Below, in pieces: positions 46,305 to 56,050 of a stretch of DNA of 64,000 nucleotides. This DNA is from Winslowiella toletana. GTDB lineage: Bacteria > Pseudomonadota > Gammaproteobacteria > Enterobacterales > Enterobacteriaceae. The stretch covers positions 4,836,001-4,900,000 of the forward strand of contig NZ_CP134152.1 of assembly GCF_032164335.1 (NCBI RefSeq), in the 5' to 3' direction. The translations under genes and the position numbers were made by a program. A model generated the notes under the pieces. The model made no database searches and was not told the origin of the DNA. It was given only the letters and a program-made list of their open reading frames with translations. Numbering within the stretch: the first letter of the stretch is position 1; every line of letters starts with the position of its first letter.

Positions 46305-47761
46305 TCTCGCTGGAGACGCTCAGCACCCTGCTGTCGATCGGTGAAGGTGAACTGATTGAAGAGCTAATCCTGGTTCTGCTGGCGTCGCCACAGCTGGCGC
46401 TGTTTTTCGAAAAATTTCCACGGATGAAAAAAGCGCTGCTGCGCGATCTGCCGCGCTGGAAGGCAGAGATTCTGGAAAACCTGAAAACCACGCCGGTGCC
46501 GGAAGCGCTGGCGAAAGAGTTCGCGCTGTTTCAGCAGTATCAGACCTTCAGTAACTCAATTTTCAGCCAGCAGCTGGCAGCACTGCTGGCGGAACTGGAC
46601 AGCTTACAGTCTCCCTTTACCGAACAGGCGAATGAACTGATTTCCCACAGTGAAATCGGTAATCTCAGCCAGGCGCAGCACACGCTGTTTTTACAACGCT
46701 GGCGCTTAAACCTCACCCTGCAAACCCTGACGCTGAATCAGCAACTGCTGGAACAGGAGCGCGAGAAACTGCTGGCGGAGCTGCAACAGCGGCTGGCGAT
46801 CAGCGGCCAGCTGGCTCCGGTACTGGCGGATGATGATGAAGCCGCCGCCGGGCGTTTATGGGATATGAGCGCCAGCAAGTTGCAGTACGGTGACTATAAA
46901 CTGATCGTGCAATATGGTGACTTTCTCGCTCAGCAGCCGGAATTATTGAAGCTGGCCGAACAGCTGGGCCGCAGCCGTGAAGCCAAATCGGTGCCGTCGC
47001 AGGATGCTCCAATGGAAACCTTTCATCAGCTGGTGCATCAGCCTGATAACGTGCCGGAAGAGGTCAGCGGCCTGCATCAGAGTGACGACGTGCTGCGTCT
47101 GCTGCCACCGGAGCTGGCGACGCTCGGCATCAGCGAACTGGAGATCGAGTTTTATCGTCGGCTGGTAGAAAAACGCCTGATGACTTATCGCCTGCAGGGC
47201 GATGCCTGGCATGAAAAAATTACCCAGCGTCCGGTCACCCACCAGCAGCATGAAGATCAGCCGCGTGGGCCGTTTATCGTTTGTGTCGATACCTCCGGCT
47301 CAATGGGTGGATTTAATGAGCGTTGTGCTAAAGCGTTCTGCCTGGCGCTGTTGAAGGTGGCGCTGGCCGATAAACGCCGCTGCTACATAATGCTGTTTGC
47401 CCACGACGTGGTGGGCTATGAACTGACCGGCGATGATGGCATCGCGCAGGCGATTCGTTTTCTCAGTCAGCGCTTTCGCGGCGGTACCGATCTGGCGGCG
47501 TGCCTCGACGCCGTGGTTAAACGAATGGAAGGCAGCATCTGGCAGGAAGCCGATGCGGTGATAGTGTCAGACTTTATCGCCCAGCGATTGCCGGATACGC
47601 TAATCAAAACCATTAAACAGCGGCAGGTACAGCAGCAACAGCGCTTCCATGCGGTAGCGATGTCAGCCCATGGCAAGCCGGGTATTCTGCGTATTTTCGA
47701 TCATATCTGGCGTTTCGATACCGGGCTGAAGAGCCGCCTGCTGCGCCGCTGGAAACGTTAA
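46301..47761 (+). CDS. viaA: ViaA, VWA-domain partner of RavA
   Basis: 486 residues (E. coli 483). A long helical N-terminal region precedes a C-terminal von Willebrand A domain with the MIDAS motif DTSGSMGG near residue 329 and the second MIDAS Thr in [11 protein letters not shown]. MoxR-VWA pairs act as metal- or cofactor-linked chaperones; ViaA binds phospholipids and respiratory complexes in E. coli. Translationally coupled to ravA. Confidence 0.95.
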   Translation: MISLETLSTLLSIGEGELIEELILVLLASPQLALFFEKFPRMKKALLRDLPRWKAEILENLKTTPVPEALAKEFALFQQYQTFSNSIFSQQLAALLAELDSLQSPFTEQANELISHSEIGNLSQAQHTLFLQRWRLNLTLQTLTLNQQLLEQEREKLLAELQQRLAISGQLAPVLADDDEAAAGRLWDMSASKLQYGDYKLIVQYGDFLAQQPELLKLAEQLGRSREAKSVPSQDAPMETFHQLVHQPDNVPEEVSGLHQSDDVLRLLPPELATLGISELEIEFYRRLVEKRLMTYRLQGDAWHEKITQRPVTHQQHEDQPRGPFIVCVDTSGSMGGFNERCAKAFCLALLKVALADKRRCYIMLFAHDVVGYELTGDDGIAQAIRFLSQRFRGGTDLAACLDAVVKRMEGSIWQEADAVIVSDFIAQRLPDTLIKTIKQRQVQQQQRFHAVAMSAHGKPGILRIFDHIWRFDTGLKSRLLRRWKR

Positions 47762-47835
47762 GAAACATTCCGGCAAAGCTTATTTGCTATAGTCATAAAT
47801 TATCCTTGTGCCAGTTGGCAGCCCGGGAGCAAAAA

Positions 47836-49980
47836 GTGACTCAGCAACAACACAACAACAATGCAGGCTTACCGTTACCCACCCGCACATTACTTTTGAG
47901 CGGCAGCAATCCCGAACAGAAGCGTCAGGAGATCCTTGATTACTTCAGCCAGACCTGGCAGCTGTATGAGGATCTTTTCGACTGCCTCGCCGATCGGCGC
48001 GCCTGGTTTACTAAAGCAATCTCATTACGCCATCCGTTAATCTTCTATTTTGGCCATACCGCCACCTTTTACATCAATAAACTGATGGCCGGTCAGTACC
48101 TTAATCAGCGTGTTGATGACGGTATCGAAGCGATGATGGCGATCGGCGTCGACGAAATGAGCTGGGACGATCTTGATACCAGCCACTATCAGTGGCCGTC
48201 AGTGGAAGAGCTGCGCGACTATCGCGGTAAAGTCAAAACCACGGTCAGCGAATTTATCAAAACCATGCCGCTCACTTTGCCAATAGACTGGAACAGCCCG
48301 GCGTGGGTGATTTTAATGGGCATCGAACACGAGCGAATCCATCTGGAAACCTCCAGCGTGCTGATACGTCAGCTGCCGGTGGAATGGGTCACGCCGCAGC
48401 CACACTGGCCGGTGTGCCAGCAGGCACGCCATAATCGCCACGAAGTGCCGCAAAACAGTCTGCTGTCGGTAGCGGCGGGTTCGGTTACCCAAGGTAAGCG
48501 CGATGATACCTACGGCTGGGATAACGAGTACGGCACGCTGCACAGTGAAGTCAACGCGTTTAAAGCCAGTCAGATGCTGGTCAGTAATGCTGAATTTTTT
48601 GAATTTATCGCTGCTGGCGGTTATCTGCAGCAGCAGTGGTGGGATGACGAAGGCTGGCGCTGGCGTGAGTTTGCCACGGCGGATAAACCCACTTTCTGGG
48701 TCGGTGATATTACGCAACCCGATCGGCTAAAACTGCGCCTGATGACTGAAGAAGTGGCAATGCCATGGGACTGGCCAGCTGAAGTTAACCAGCTGGAAGC
48801 CGCGGCGTTTTGCCGCTGGAAGGCCGGTGAAACCGGCAAATCCATTCAGCTGCCCAGCGAAGCGGAATGGTATCTGCTGCGTGAGCAACTGGCAGGCGAT
48901 CAGCCGGACTGGCAACAGGCACCGGGCAATATCAATCTTGAGTACTGGGCCTCATCCTGCCCGGTGGATTGTTTTGCCCAGGGTGAATTCTTCGACCTGA
49001 TTGGTAATGTCTGGCAATGGACCACCACGCCGACTAACGGTCTGGAAGGCTTTAAAGTCCATCCGCTTTACGACGACTTCTCGACGCCAACCTTTGATGG
49101 TAAACACTCACTGATTAAAGGTGGCAGCTGGATTTCTACCGGCAACGAAGCGCTGAAGTCATCACGTTATGCCTTCCGTCGCCATTTCTTCCAGCACGCC
49201 GGTTTCCGCTACGTGGTTTCCTCGCATCAGGAAAAAATGACGCTGAATCCTTATGAAACCGACAGCATGGTGTCGCAGTACCTCGATTTTCAGTACGGTC
49301 CGCAATACTTTGGCGTAGAGAACTATGGCAAAGCGCTGGTGGATATTGCCTGTCAGCTGACCGACAAACGCGGCCGGGCGTTGGATATTGGCTGCGCTAC
49401 CGGCCGCGCCAGCTTCGAACTGGCTCGTCACTTCGATCAGGTCGTCGGCATGGATTACTCAGCGCGCTTTATCGACGTGGCGTTACAGCTCACCAGCGGA
49501 GAAGATTTCCGTTACGTCACTCAGGAAGAGGGTGAACTGGTGGAATACCGTCAGGTTCGGTTAAAAGATTTCGATCTCGGCGCTGAGCAGGCTGCCCGCA
49601 TTCAGTTTGTGCAGGGCGATGCCTGCAATCTTAAGCCGCAGCCGGATCATTACGATCTGGTACTGGCATCCAATCTGATCGACCGCCTGCGCCAGCCTGC
49701 ACGTTTTCTGCAGGACGTCACCACCATGCTGCGTTCCGGTGGGGTGCTAATGCTGTCATCGCCTTACACCTGGCTGGAAGAGTTCACGCCGAAAGAGAAC
49801 TGGCTGGGCGGCATTCGCGAAAACGGTGAGGCGCTCACCACTTATCAGGCGCTGCAACGCCTGCTGGCCGCTGATTTTGAAGAAATCGCCCCGGCGCAGG
49901 ATGTACCGTTTGTTATTCGTGAAACCGCACGTAAATACCAGCACAGCGTGGCGCAGCTAAGCGTCTGGCGTAAACGTTAA
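47836..49980 (+). CDS. ovoA: OvoA-type 5-histidylcysteine sulfoxide synthase / mercaptohistidine methyltransferase
   Basis: 714 residues in three parts. The N-terminal DinB_2-like domain carries the iron ligands H74 and H165-x3-H169 (GIEHERIHLE, the HX3HXE signature). A formylglycine-enzyme-like (FGE-sulfatase) domain follows at about 215-460 (SEAEW, GNVWQW, FRRH...GFRYV). A SAM methyltransferase domain with LDIGCATGR at 516-524 ends the protein. This three-domain layout defines OvoA, which couples histidine and cysteine with oxygen and later N-methylates the product to give ovothiol, a strong antioxidant. The GTG at 47836 has GGGAG five bases ahead. It occupies the E. coli asnA site between viaA and asnC. 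No OvoB-type lyase is adjacent. Confidence 0.92.
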   Translation: MTQQQHNNNAGLPLPTRTLLLSGSNPEQKRQEILDYFSQTWQLYEDLFDCLADRRAWFTKAISLRHPLIFYFGHTATFYINKLMAGQYLNQRVDDGIEAMMAIGVDEMSWDDLDTSHYQWPSVEELRDYRGKVKTTVSEFIKTMPLTLPIDWNSPAWVILMGIEHERIHLETSSVLIRQLPVEWVTPQPHWPVCQQARHNRHEVPQNSLLSVAAGSVTQGKRDDTYGWDNEYGTLHSEVNAFKASQMLVSNAEFFEFIAAGGYLQQQWWDDEGWRWREFATADKPTFWVGDITQPDRLKLRLMTEEVAMPWDWPAEVNQLEAAAFCRWKAGETGKSIQLPSEAEWYLLREQLAGDQPDWQQAPGNINLEYWASSCPVDCFAQGEFFDLIGNVWQWTTTPTNGLEGFKVHPLYDDFSTPTFDGKHSLIKGGSWISTGNEALKSSRYAFRRHFFQHAGFRYVVSSHQEKMTLNPYETDSMVSQYLDFQYGPQYFGVENYGKALVDIACQLTDKRGRALDIGCATGRASFELARHFDQVVGMDYSARFIDVALQLTSGEDFRYVTQEEGELVEYRQVRLKDFDLGAEQAARIQFVQGDACNLKPQPDHYDLVLASNLIDRLRQPARFLQDVTTMLRSGGVLMLSSPYTWLEEFTPKENWLGGIRENGEALTTYQALQRLLAADFEEIAPAQDVPFVIRETARKYQHSVAQLSVWRKR

Positions 49981-50104
49981 TCCCCCGGTCACGGCCTGCA
50001 ACTGCGGGCTGTGATCCCTTCCCCTTCGCGACAGCAACTAACCTGTGATTAAATGGCCGCTAATTCATTAACGGGCCTTTGTGTCACCCTCACCGGAGTA
50101 GAAC

Positions 50105-50566
50105 GTGGCGGACAATCTGCAAATAGACAACCTCGATCGCGGCATTCTCAATGCGCTGATGGATAATGCGCGTTCTGCCTATGCCGAGCTGGCAAAACAA
50201 TTTAACGTCAGTCCAGGCACTATCCACGTGCGGGTAGAGAAGATGAAGCAGGCGGGAATTATCAAAGGCACGCGGCTGGAGATCGACCCTAAGCATCTGG
50301 GATACGACGTCTGCTGCTTTATTGGCATCATCCTGAAAAGCGCTAAGGATTATCCGTCCGCGCTGGCCCGGCTGGAGAGTCTTGATGAAGTGGTGGAAGC
50401 CTACTATACCACCGGCCACTACAGCATCTTTATTAAGGTGATGTGCCGGTCAATTGATGCACTGCAACAGGTGTTGATCAATAAGATCCAGACCATCGAT
50501 GAGATACAGTCCACCGAAACCCTGATCTCGTTGCAAAACCCAATTATGCGCACCATTAAGCCGTGA
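50105..50566 (+). CDS. asnC: Lrp/AsnC-family regulator AsnC
   Basis: 153 residues (E. coli 152) with the same start codon type (GTG). N-terminal helix-turn-helix around AYAELAKQFNVSPGTIHVRVEKM, then the RAM effector domain ESLDEVVEAYYTTGHYSIFIK. In E. coli it activates asnA when asparagine is scarce and represses itself. Here its usual neighbour asnA is not present, so its targets may lie elsewhere. Confidence 0.96.
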   Translation: MADNLQIDNLDRGILNALMDNARSAYAELAKQFNVSPGTIHVRVEKMKQAGIIKGTRLEIDPKHLGYDVCCFIGIILKSAKDYPSALARLESLDEVVEAYYTTGHYSIFIKVMCRSIDALQQVLINKIQTIDEIQSTETLISLQNPIMRTIKP

Positions 50567-50568
50567 TC

Positions 50569-50577
50569 TGTGGATAA
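50569..50577. promoter_or_regulatory. DnaA box just after asnC
   Basis: TGTGGATAA begins three bases after the asnC stop codon, followed by AGTTATTCACT, which looks like a second, degenerate box in opposite orientation. Outside the oriC core, about 2.5 kb from R4. Confidence 0.55.
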
Positions 50578-50600
50578 AGTTATTCACTAAAAATAAACCC

Positions 50601-50622
50601 GGTGACCGAGTGACCGGTCACC
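50601..50622. terminator. Stem-loop between asnC and the chitinase gene
   Basis: Arms GGTGACC and GGTCACC around an 8-base loop in the 76-bp convergent gap. No T-run; probably the 3' end for both messages. Confidence 0.55.
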
Positions 50623-50642
50623 ATTATTCAGCAGCTTTATAA

Positions 50643-52283
50643 TTATTTAACTGGATTCCACAGCGCCTGAACAGCAGCCGGACTCCAGTGCTGCATCGCT
50701 GAGTGTGCCTGCAGGCAGCGATATTCTTTGCCCTGATATTTTACCGTATCGCCTGCTTTATAATTCACGCCGACTTGCCACTCCTTAACAGACGGATCCG
50801 TTGGGTCTACTGGCTCCACTGGGTCGACAGGGATAACCGGGTCAACGGGTTCAACAGGAACAACGGGGTCGATGGGATCAATTACTTCCTGCGGAATTTT
50901 TGCCTCTACCGTATTACTGGCCGGTGAAACATTGCCGGCCGCGTCTACCGCCATAACGTAGTAGCTGTATTCAACCTCTGGTTGCGCCGTACGATCCAGC
51001 CAGCCGGTCGTGGTGGTCACATCAACACGGATGCTATTTCGATAGATCCAGTAACCAGTGACGCCGACATTATCTTCTGAACGCTGCCAGCTGAGACGAA
51101 TATTCTCACCCTGCACACTGGCATTCAGATCCGCTGGCGCAGAAGGCGCAATATCGTCCTCTCCAGGTTTGCCCGGCTCACCCATCGCATTATCCGCTGC
51201 GGTTTTCATTTCGTTGATATAATCGACCTGATCTTCCATATTCATCTGCTCAGTGCTGGCACCAAGCGTCCAGACAAAGAAGCCGCCATAATTGTTTTCC
51301 GCCTGCCATTCAGCACGCGCAATATTATTCTGCCTGCTTTCAACAAAGTTACCTTCCGCGGCCCATTGTTTATTGATAGTGGCACCAACAACAATTTTAG
51401 ACGCATCGCCAACTGCTCTGGCATAGTTTGCCATGGCAACTTTATATCTGAAGTTACGACCAGCGTCATAAGTCATGACATTGAAAAAGTCGTAAACATC
51501 CTTACTTTTTGCTAACAGTGATAAGACTTCACCGTGGTGCGAAGAGCGTTTATCTTCAACGTAAGAACAATCCTTCTCGACAGTATTATTCATACATTCG
51601 ACAGGATCGGCCCCCACATGATAAGTCGTTAAGCTCAATAGTTTTTTAGAATCAGGCCCCAACAGTTCACGCACACGCTGCGACAACTTCAACAGGTTAT
51701 CATTCTCTTCCTCGGTCAGACGTGCCTCTTTCTCGAAATCAAAATCGATTCCGTCCAGATAGACCGTTCCTGCACGCTGATAAGCCCCCATATTACAGGA
51801 GCCGTCCCAGTTCTGGGACTGACACTCCCCAACCAGCTCTTCAGGCTTGAGATTTTTTTTATACACCGGGAACGGCGTGTTCAGTTTCTTCACCAGCCCT
51901 TTTGCTACTTTTTCCCGGCCAGCTTCGCTATTAAGATGAGACCAGATTTCTTCATAAGTCTGACCGCCAAAAGCGATCATCATTTTCTTTTGCGGCTGTG
52001 CCAGTTTAACCTGAGTCCAGGTTGAATAAGCAACAGGCATCCAGTACCCATCATAAGCAGGAACCGAGGCGATATTATCGGAGGTTTCGATATTACCTTC
52101 ACTATCCCATTTACCGAATGATAATAAGAAAGTATCAACCTTAGAGCTTTTAATAACATCGGCGTCATCATTATGAAGACCCCACGATGTTAAATAACTG
52201 ATAGTACGATTTTGTTCTGATGCCGATACAGTTTGAGCAAACAGAGTCACACCAATAATCAGAGAAAAAGGTATCTTTTTCAT
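50643..52283 (-). CDS. Secreted GH18 chitinase with FnIII and chitin-binding domain
   Basis: 546 residues from the ATG at 52283. Signal peptide MKKIPFSLIIGVTLFAQTVSA is followed by a glycoside hydrolase 18 barrel. The catalytic motif DGIDFDFE places the acid/base at E184, with conserved FGG (105-107) and the barrel strand FFVWTL near 335-340. Residues 379-463 form a fibronectin III module, 466-497 a VDP/VEP repeat linker, and 500-545 a CBM5/12-type chitin-binding domain (aromatic W502, Y508, W533, W542). It should hydrolyse chitin outside the cell; export past the outer membrane is not shown. The 5' third and upstream DNA are more AT-rich than the neighbours, suggesting acquisition. E. coli has nothing between asnC and mioC. 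Confidence 0.93.
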   Translation of the reverse strand: MKKIPFSLIIGVTLFAQTVSASEQNRTISYLTSWGLHNDDADVIKSSKVDTFLLSFGKWDSEGNIETSDNIASVPAYDGYWMPVAYSTWTQVKLAQPQKKMMIAFGGQTYEEIWSHLNSEAGREKVAKGLVKKLNTPFPVYKKNLKPEELVGECQSQNWDGSCNMGAYQRAGTVYLDGIDFDFEKEARLTEEENDNLLKLSQRVRELLGPDSKKLLSLTTYHVGADPVECMNNTVEKDCSYVEDKRSSHHGEVLSLLAKSKDVYDFFNVMTYDAGRNFRYKVAMANYARAVGDASKIVVGATINKQWAAEGNFVESRQNNIARAEWQAENNYGGFFVWTLGASTEQMNMEDQVDYINEMKTAADNAMGEPGKPGEDDIAPSAPADLNASVQGENIRLSWQRSEDNVGVTGYWIYRNSIRVDVTTTTGWLDRTAQPEVEYSYYVMAVDAAGNVSPASNTVEAKIPQEVIDPIDPVVPVEPVDPVIPVDPVEPVDPTDPSVKEWQVGVNYKAGDTVKYQGKEYRCLQAHSAMQHWSPAAVQALWNPVK

Positions 52284-52493
52284 AATATATCCAGATGATA
52301 AACAATAATAATGTCTGAATATCATACTGAGTTTTGACTGAAGAATTTTCTGTTAATAAATAAGAAGCCTGGAAAAAAATTAAAATACGCAATTAAAATA
52401 AGAGCTAATCAAACTATCTTAATAACGTCACGTTTAACCTGGGTTGAAATCTGAAAGAGGGAAAAGTGATAGATCTCGCTGCAATATCCTTAC

Positions 52494-52533
52494 TTTTCCA
52501 CAGGTAGATCACAGCGTGATCACAGCGTACAAT
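52494..52533 (+). promoter_or_regulatory. mioC promoter region: DnaA box, tandem repeat, -10
   Basis: TTTTCCACA at 52494-52502 is a one-mismatch DnaA box, as at the DnaA-controlled mioC promoter of E. coli. It is followed by two abutting copies of GATCACAGCGT (52507-52517 and 52518-52528) and the -10 element TACAAT at 52528-52533. Confidence 0.6.
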
Positions 52534-52562
52534 GCTCTCCTTTATTGTTCAGGGATCGCATC

Positions 52563-53003
52563 ATGGCCGACATTACCTTAATCAGTGGCAGCACCTTAGG
52601 CAGCGCAGAGTACGTTGCTGAGCATCTGGCAGAAAAGCTGGAAGAGGCAGGCTTTACTACCGAGACCTTTCACGGCCCGGAATTAGAAGAACTGCCACAG
52701 CAAGGTGTCTGGCTGGTCGTGACGTCAACCCATGGTGCAGGCGACTTGCCTGACAATCTGCAATCGCTGTTTGATGAGATAACTGAACAGCAGCCCGATC
52801 TGTCAGCGCTGCGTTATGGTGCCGTTGGAATTGGCAATCGCGAATACGATCTGTTTTGTGGTGCTATAGATAAGATGGACAGCTTATTAACTGCACGGGG
52901 TGCAAAACGAATCGGTGATCGTCTGGATATCGACGTGATGGAACATGAGATCCCTGAAGATCCGGCAGAGGTATGGGTAGAGAGCTGGAAATCGCTGGTT
53001 TAA
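52563..53003 (+). CDS. mioC: Flavodoxin-like protein MioC
   Basis: 146 residues (E. coli 147). Short-chain flavodoxin; FMN-binding loop SGSTLGSAEYVAEHLAE near residue 9 and VTSTHGAGDLPDN further on. In E. coli MioC supports biotin synthase electron transfer in vitro, and its transcription runs toward oriC. The ATG at 52563 matches the E. coli start; an upstream in-frame ATG is less likely. Confidence 0.96.
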   Translation: MADITLISGSTLGSAEYVAEHLAEKLEEAGFTTETFHGPELEELPQQGVWLVVTSTHGAGDLPDNLQSLFDEITEQQPDLSALRYGAVGIGNREYDLFCGAIDKMDSLLTARGAKRIGDRLDIDVMEHEIPEDPAEVWVESWKSLV

Positions 53004-53107
53004 TCATCAGGAAGAGGTTCGACTGAGCCTCTTTTTACCGCAGCAGAGACTTTTTTTTACCGGATCCGCGTTTTTTTATACTTATTTTGTGCAATTTAAC
53101 CGCGATC

Positions 53108-53360
53108 GTTTGTGGATAACTACTGTATTGACCCCCTAATAACCGGTTGTTATCCCAAGAACAAAGCTGGTCACTCCTTGAGCCTGTGTATAACCTGCCA
53201 TTTAGATCCCAGCTTATACTGAAAAGGATCACCGATCATTCACAGCATTGGATCCTCACTAATTGGTTGATCGCCTTGATCAAAAAACGCTTATCCACAG
53301 AGATCGTCGATCCTAATAAGAGATCTAATAAAGAGATCCTTAAATAAAAAAGATCTTTCT
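53108..53360. other. Chromosomal replication origin oriC
   Basis: Between mioC and mnmG, as in E. coli, with all landmarks in place. R4 TGTGGATAA is at 53111-53119 and R1 TTATCCACA at 53291-53299. Weaker boxes are TTATCCCAA at 53150-53158 and TGTGTATAA at 53185-53193 (R2-like). Three AT-rich 13-mers with GATC, the unwinding element, occupy 53313-53325, 53326-53338 and 53343-53355 (complements of GATCTCTTATTAG, GATCTCTTTATTA, GATCTTTTTTATT). R4 to the left 13-mer spans 245 bp, exactly the E. coli oriC length. About a dozen GATC sites make it a SeqA/Dam target. Confidence 0.97.
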
Positions 53361-53464
53361 TTTTAAACCCTGACGATCCCGGTGCTTTCGCCATCGGCTA
53401 AAGTTGAGTAGAATCCACGGCCCAGGGAAATCTCCCTGACCGTCCAATCGCGAGGTGCAGTACC

Positions 53465-55354
53465 ATGTTCTATCCAGATCCTTTTGACGTCATCGTAATC
53501 GGTGGTGGTCATGCGGGAACAGAAGCCGCGATGGCTGCTGCCCGAATGGGTCAACAAACCCTGTTGTTAACCCACAACATCGACACGCTGGGGCAAATGT
53601 CCTGTAATCCGGCGATCGGTGGCATCGGTAAGGGACATCTGGTTAAAGAAGTGGATGCACTGGGTGGCCTGATGGCAACCGCAATCGATCAGGCAGGCAT
53701 TCAGTTTAGGATACTAAACGCCAGCAAAGGCCCGGCGGTGCGTGCAACCCGTGCCCAGGCTGACCGCGTGCTGTATCGCCAGGCGGTTCGCACCGCGCTG
53801 GAAAACCAGCCTAATCTGATGATCTTCCAGCAGGCAGTAGAAGATCTGATTGTCGAAAACGATCGGGTGGTCGGCGCTGTGACCCAAATGGGTCTGAAAT
53901 TCCGTGCGAAAGCCGTAGTGCTGACGGTCGGCACTTTCCTCGACGGAAAAATTCATATCGGACTGGATAACTACAGCGGTGGCCGTGCTGGCGATCCGCC
54001 ATCCATTCCGCTGGCACGCCGTCTGCGTGAGTTACCGCTGCGCGTTAGCCGCCTGAAAACCGGTACTCCACCGCGTATCGACGCGCGTACTATCGATTTC
54101 AGCGTACTGGCACCGCAACACGGTGATAATCCCATGCCGGTATTCTCGTTTATGGGCAATGTGTCTCAGCATCCACAACAAGTGCCTTGCTACATCACCT
54201 ATACCAACGAAAAAACCCATGACGTGATCCGTAATAACCTCGATCGCAGCCCGATGTATGCTGGTGTTATCGAAGGAATTGGCCCACGTTACTGTCCGTC
54301 GATCGAAGATAAAGTGATGCGCTTTGCCGATCGTAACGCGCACCAGATTTTCCTTGAGCCTGAAGGCTTAACCAGCAACGAGATCTATCCGAACGGCATC
54401 TCCACCAGTCTGCCATTTGACGTCCAGATGCAGATCGTCCGGTCAATGCAGGGCATGGAAAACGCGCGTATTGTCCGTCCCGGTTATGCGATCGAGTATG
54501 ATTTCTTCGATCCGCGCGATCTGAAACCGACGCTGGAAAGTAAATATATCAACGGTTTGTTCTTTGCCGGTCAGATCAACGGTACTACCGGTTACGAAGA
54601 GGCTGCGGCTCAGGGACTGCTGGCCGGTCTGAATGCTGGTCGTCTCTCCGCCGACAAAGAGAGCTGGGCGCCGCGTCGCGATCAGGCATACCTTGGCGTG
54701 CTGGTGGACGATCTTTGCACCCTTGGTACAAAAGAACCGTACCGCATGTTCACTTCACGTGCCGAATATCGTCTGATGCTACGTGAAGACAACGCCGATC
54801 TACGTCTGACGGAAGCCGGTCGCGAGCTCGGCCTGGTCGATGATGCCCGTTGGGCGCGTTATAACCAGAAACTCGAGAGCATCGAACTGGAGCGTCAGCG
54901 TCTGCGTGATATCTGGGTACATCCGAAATCAGCCAGCGTCGATGAGATTAACAGCGTGCTGAGCGCCGGTCTGACCAAGGAAGCCAGTGGTGAAGATTTA
55001 CTGCGCCGTCCGGAAATGACTTACGAAAAACTGATGAGCCTGAGCCTGTTTGCACCGGCACTGAGCGATGCTCAGGCTGCCGAACAGGTTGAGATTCAGG
55101 TGAAGTATGAAGGTTACATCGCGCGCCAGCAGGAAGAGATCGATCGCCAGCAGCGCAATGAAAACACGCTGCTGCCTGCGACGCTCGACTATCATCAGGT
55201 AACAGGTCTGTCGAACGAAGTGATCGCCAAACTTAACGATCATAAACCAGGTTCGATCGGCCAGGCATCGCGTATTTCTGGTGTCACACCGGCCGCGATC
55301 TCGATTCTGCTGATTTATCTCAAGAAACAGGGTCTGTTACGTAAAAGCGCCTGA
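53465..55354 (+). CDS. mnmG: tRNA uridine-5-carboxymethylaminomethyl modification enzyme MnmG (GidA)
   Basis: 629 residues, the E. coli length. FAD-dependent partner of MnmE that installs the cmnm5 group at U34 of tRNAs for Lys, Glu, Gln, Leu and Arg. FAD-binding Rossmann motif [19 protein letters not shown] lies near residue 12, and [14 protein letters not shown] and [13 protein letters not shown] are family signatures. A -10 candidate TAGAAT sits at 53410-53415. First gene right of oriC, transcribed away from it. Confidence 0.98.
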   Translation: MFYPDPFDVIVIGGGHAGTEAAMAAARMGQQTLLLTHNIDTLGQMSCNPAIGGIGKGHLVKEVDALGGLMATAIDQAGIQFRILNASKGPAVRATRAQADRVLYRQAVRTALENQPNLMIFQQAVEDLIVENDRVVGAVTQMGLKFRAKAVVLTVGTFLDGKIHIGLDNYSGGRAGDPPSIPLARRLRELPLRVSRLKTGTPPRIDARTIDFSVLAPQHGDNPMPVFSFMGNVSQHPQQVPCYITYTNEKTHDVIRNNLDRSPMYAGVIEGIGPRYCPSIEDKVMRFADRNAHQIFLEPEGLTSNEIYPNGISTSLPFDVQMQIVRSMQGMENARIVRPGYAIEYDFFDPRDLKPTLESKYINGLFFAGQINGTTGYEEAAAQGLLAGLNAGRLSADKESWAPRRDQAYLGVLVDDLCTLGTKEPYRMFTSRAEYRLMLREDNADLRLTEAGRELGLVDDARWARYNQKLESIELERQRLRDIWVHPKSASVDEINSVLSAGLTKEASGEDLLRRPEMTYEKLMSLSLFAPALSDAQAAEQVEIQVKYEGYIARQQEEIDRQQRNENTLLPATLDYHQVTGLSNEVIAKLNDHKPGSIGQASRISGVTPAAISILLIYLKKQGLLRKSA

Positions 55355-55432
55355 TACTCTGTTATCAACGGGAGCCGTAAGCGGCTCCCCCTGCACCACC
55401 CGTTACAGACCACAAAATTTACGGAACCTGCT

Positions 55433-56050
55433 GTGATTAACCAACTCTCTTCCCTGCTTAAAGCCGCCAACATTTCTCTGTCCGATCAGCAAAAGCAACA
55501 GCTGGTGGGCTACGTTGAAATGCTGCACAAGTGGAACAAAGCCTATAACCTGACTTCAGTGCGTGAGCCTGAACAGATGCTGGTGCGCCATATTCTCGAC
55601 AGCATCGTGGTTGAGCCGCATTTGCAGGGTAGTCGGTTTATTGATGTCGGAACCGGGCCTGGGCTGCCTGGCGTGCCGCTGGCTATCGTGCGTCCTGACG
55701 CTCATTTTACCCTGCTGGATAGTCTGGGTAAGCGTGTACGTTTCCTTCGTCAGGTACAGCATGAACTGAAGCTGGAGAACATTGAGCCGGTACAGAGTCG
55801 GGTGGAAGAGTTCCCTTCCGAGCCGCCTTTTGATGGCGTGATCAGCCGCGCATTTGCTTCACTCAATGATATGTTGAGCTGGTGTCATCATCTGCCGGGC
55901 AAAAACGGCGCATTTTATGCGCTGAAAGGCGTGCTGCCGGCCGATGAAATTGCGGCCCTGCCAGACGGTTTTAGCGTGAAAGAGACCATTCGTCTCAGCG
56001 TTCCGCAGCTGGAAGGTGAGCGTCACCTGGTGATTATCAAGGCAAATTAA
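55433..56050 (+). CDS. rsmG: 16S rRNA (guanine527-N7)-methyltransferase RsmG (GidB)
   Basis: 205 residues (E. coli 207). SAM-dependent enzyme making m7G527 in 16S rRNA; loss gives low-level streptomycin resistance in relatives. SAM motif [17 protein letters not shown] near residue 65; [17 protein letters not shown] and [22 protein letters not shown] are conserved. Start is GTG at 55433. It is 78 bases after mnmG and likely in the same operon. Confidence 0.97.
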   Translation: MINQLSSLLKAANISLSDQQKQQLVGYVEMLHKWNKAYNLTSVREPEQMLVRHILDSIVVEPHLQGSRFIDVGTGPGLPGVPLAIVRPDAHFTLLDSLGKRVRFLRQVQHELKLENIEPVQSRVEEFPSEPPFDGVISRAFASLNDMLSWCHHLPGKNGAFYALKGVLPADEIAALPDGFSVKETIRLSVPQLEGERHLVIIKAN

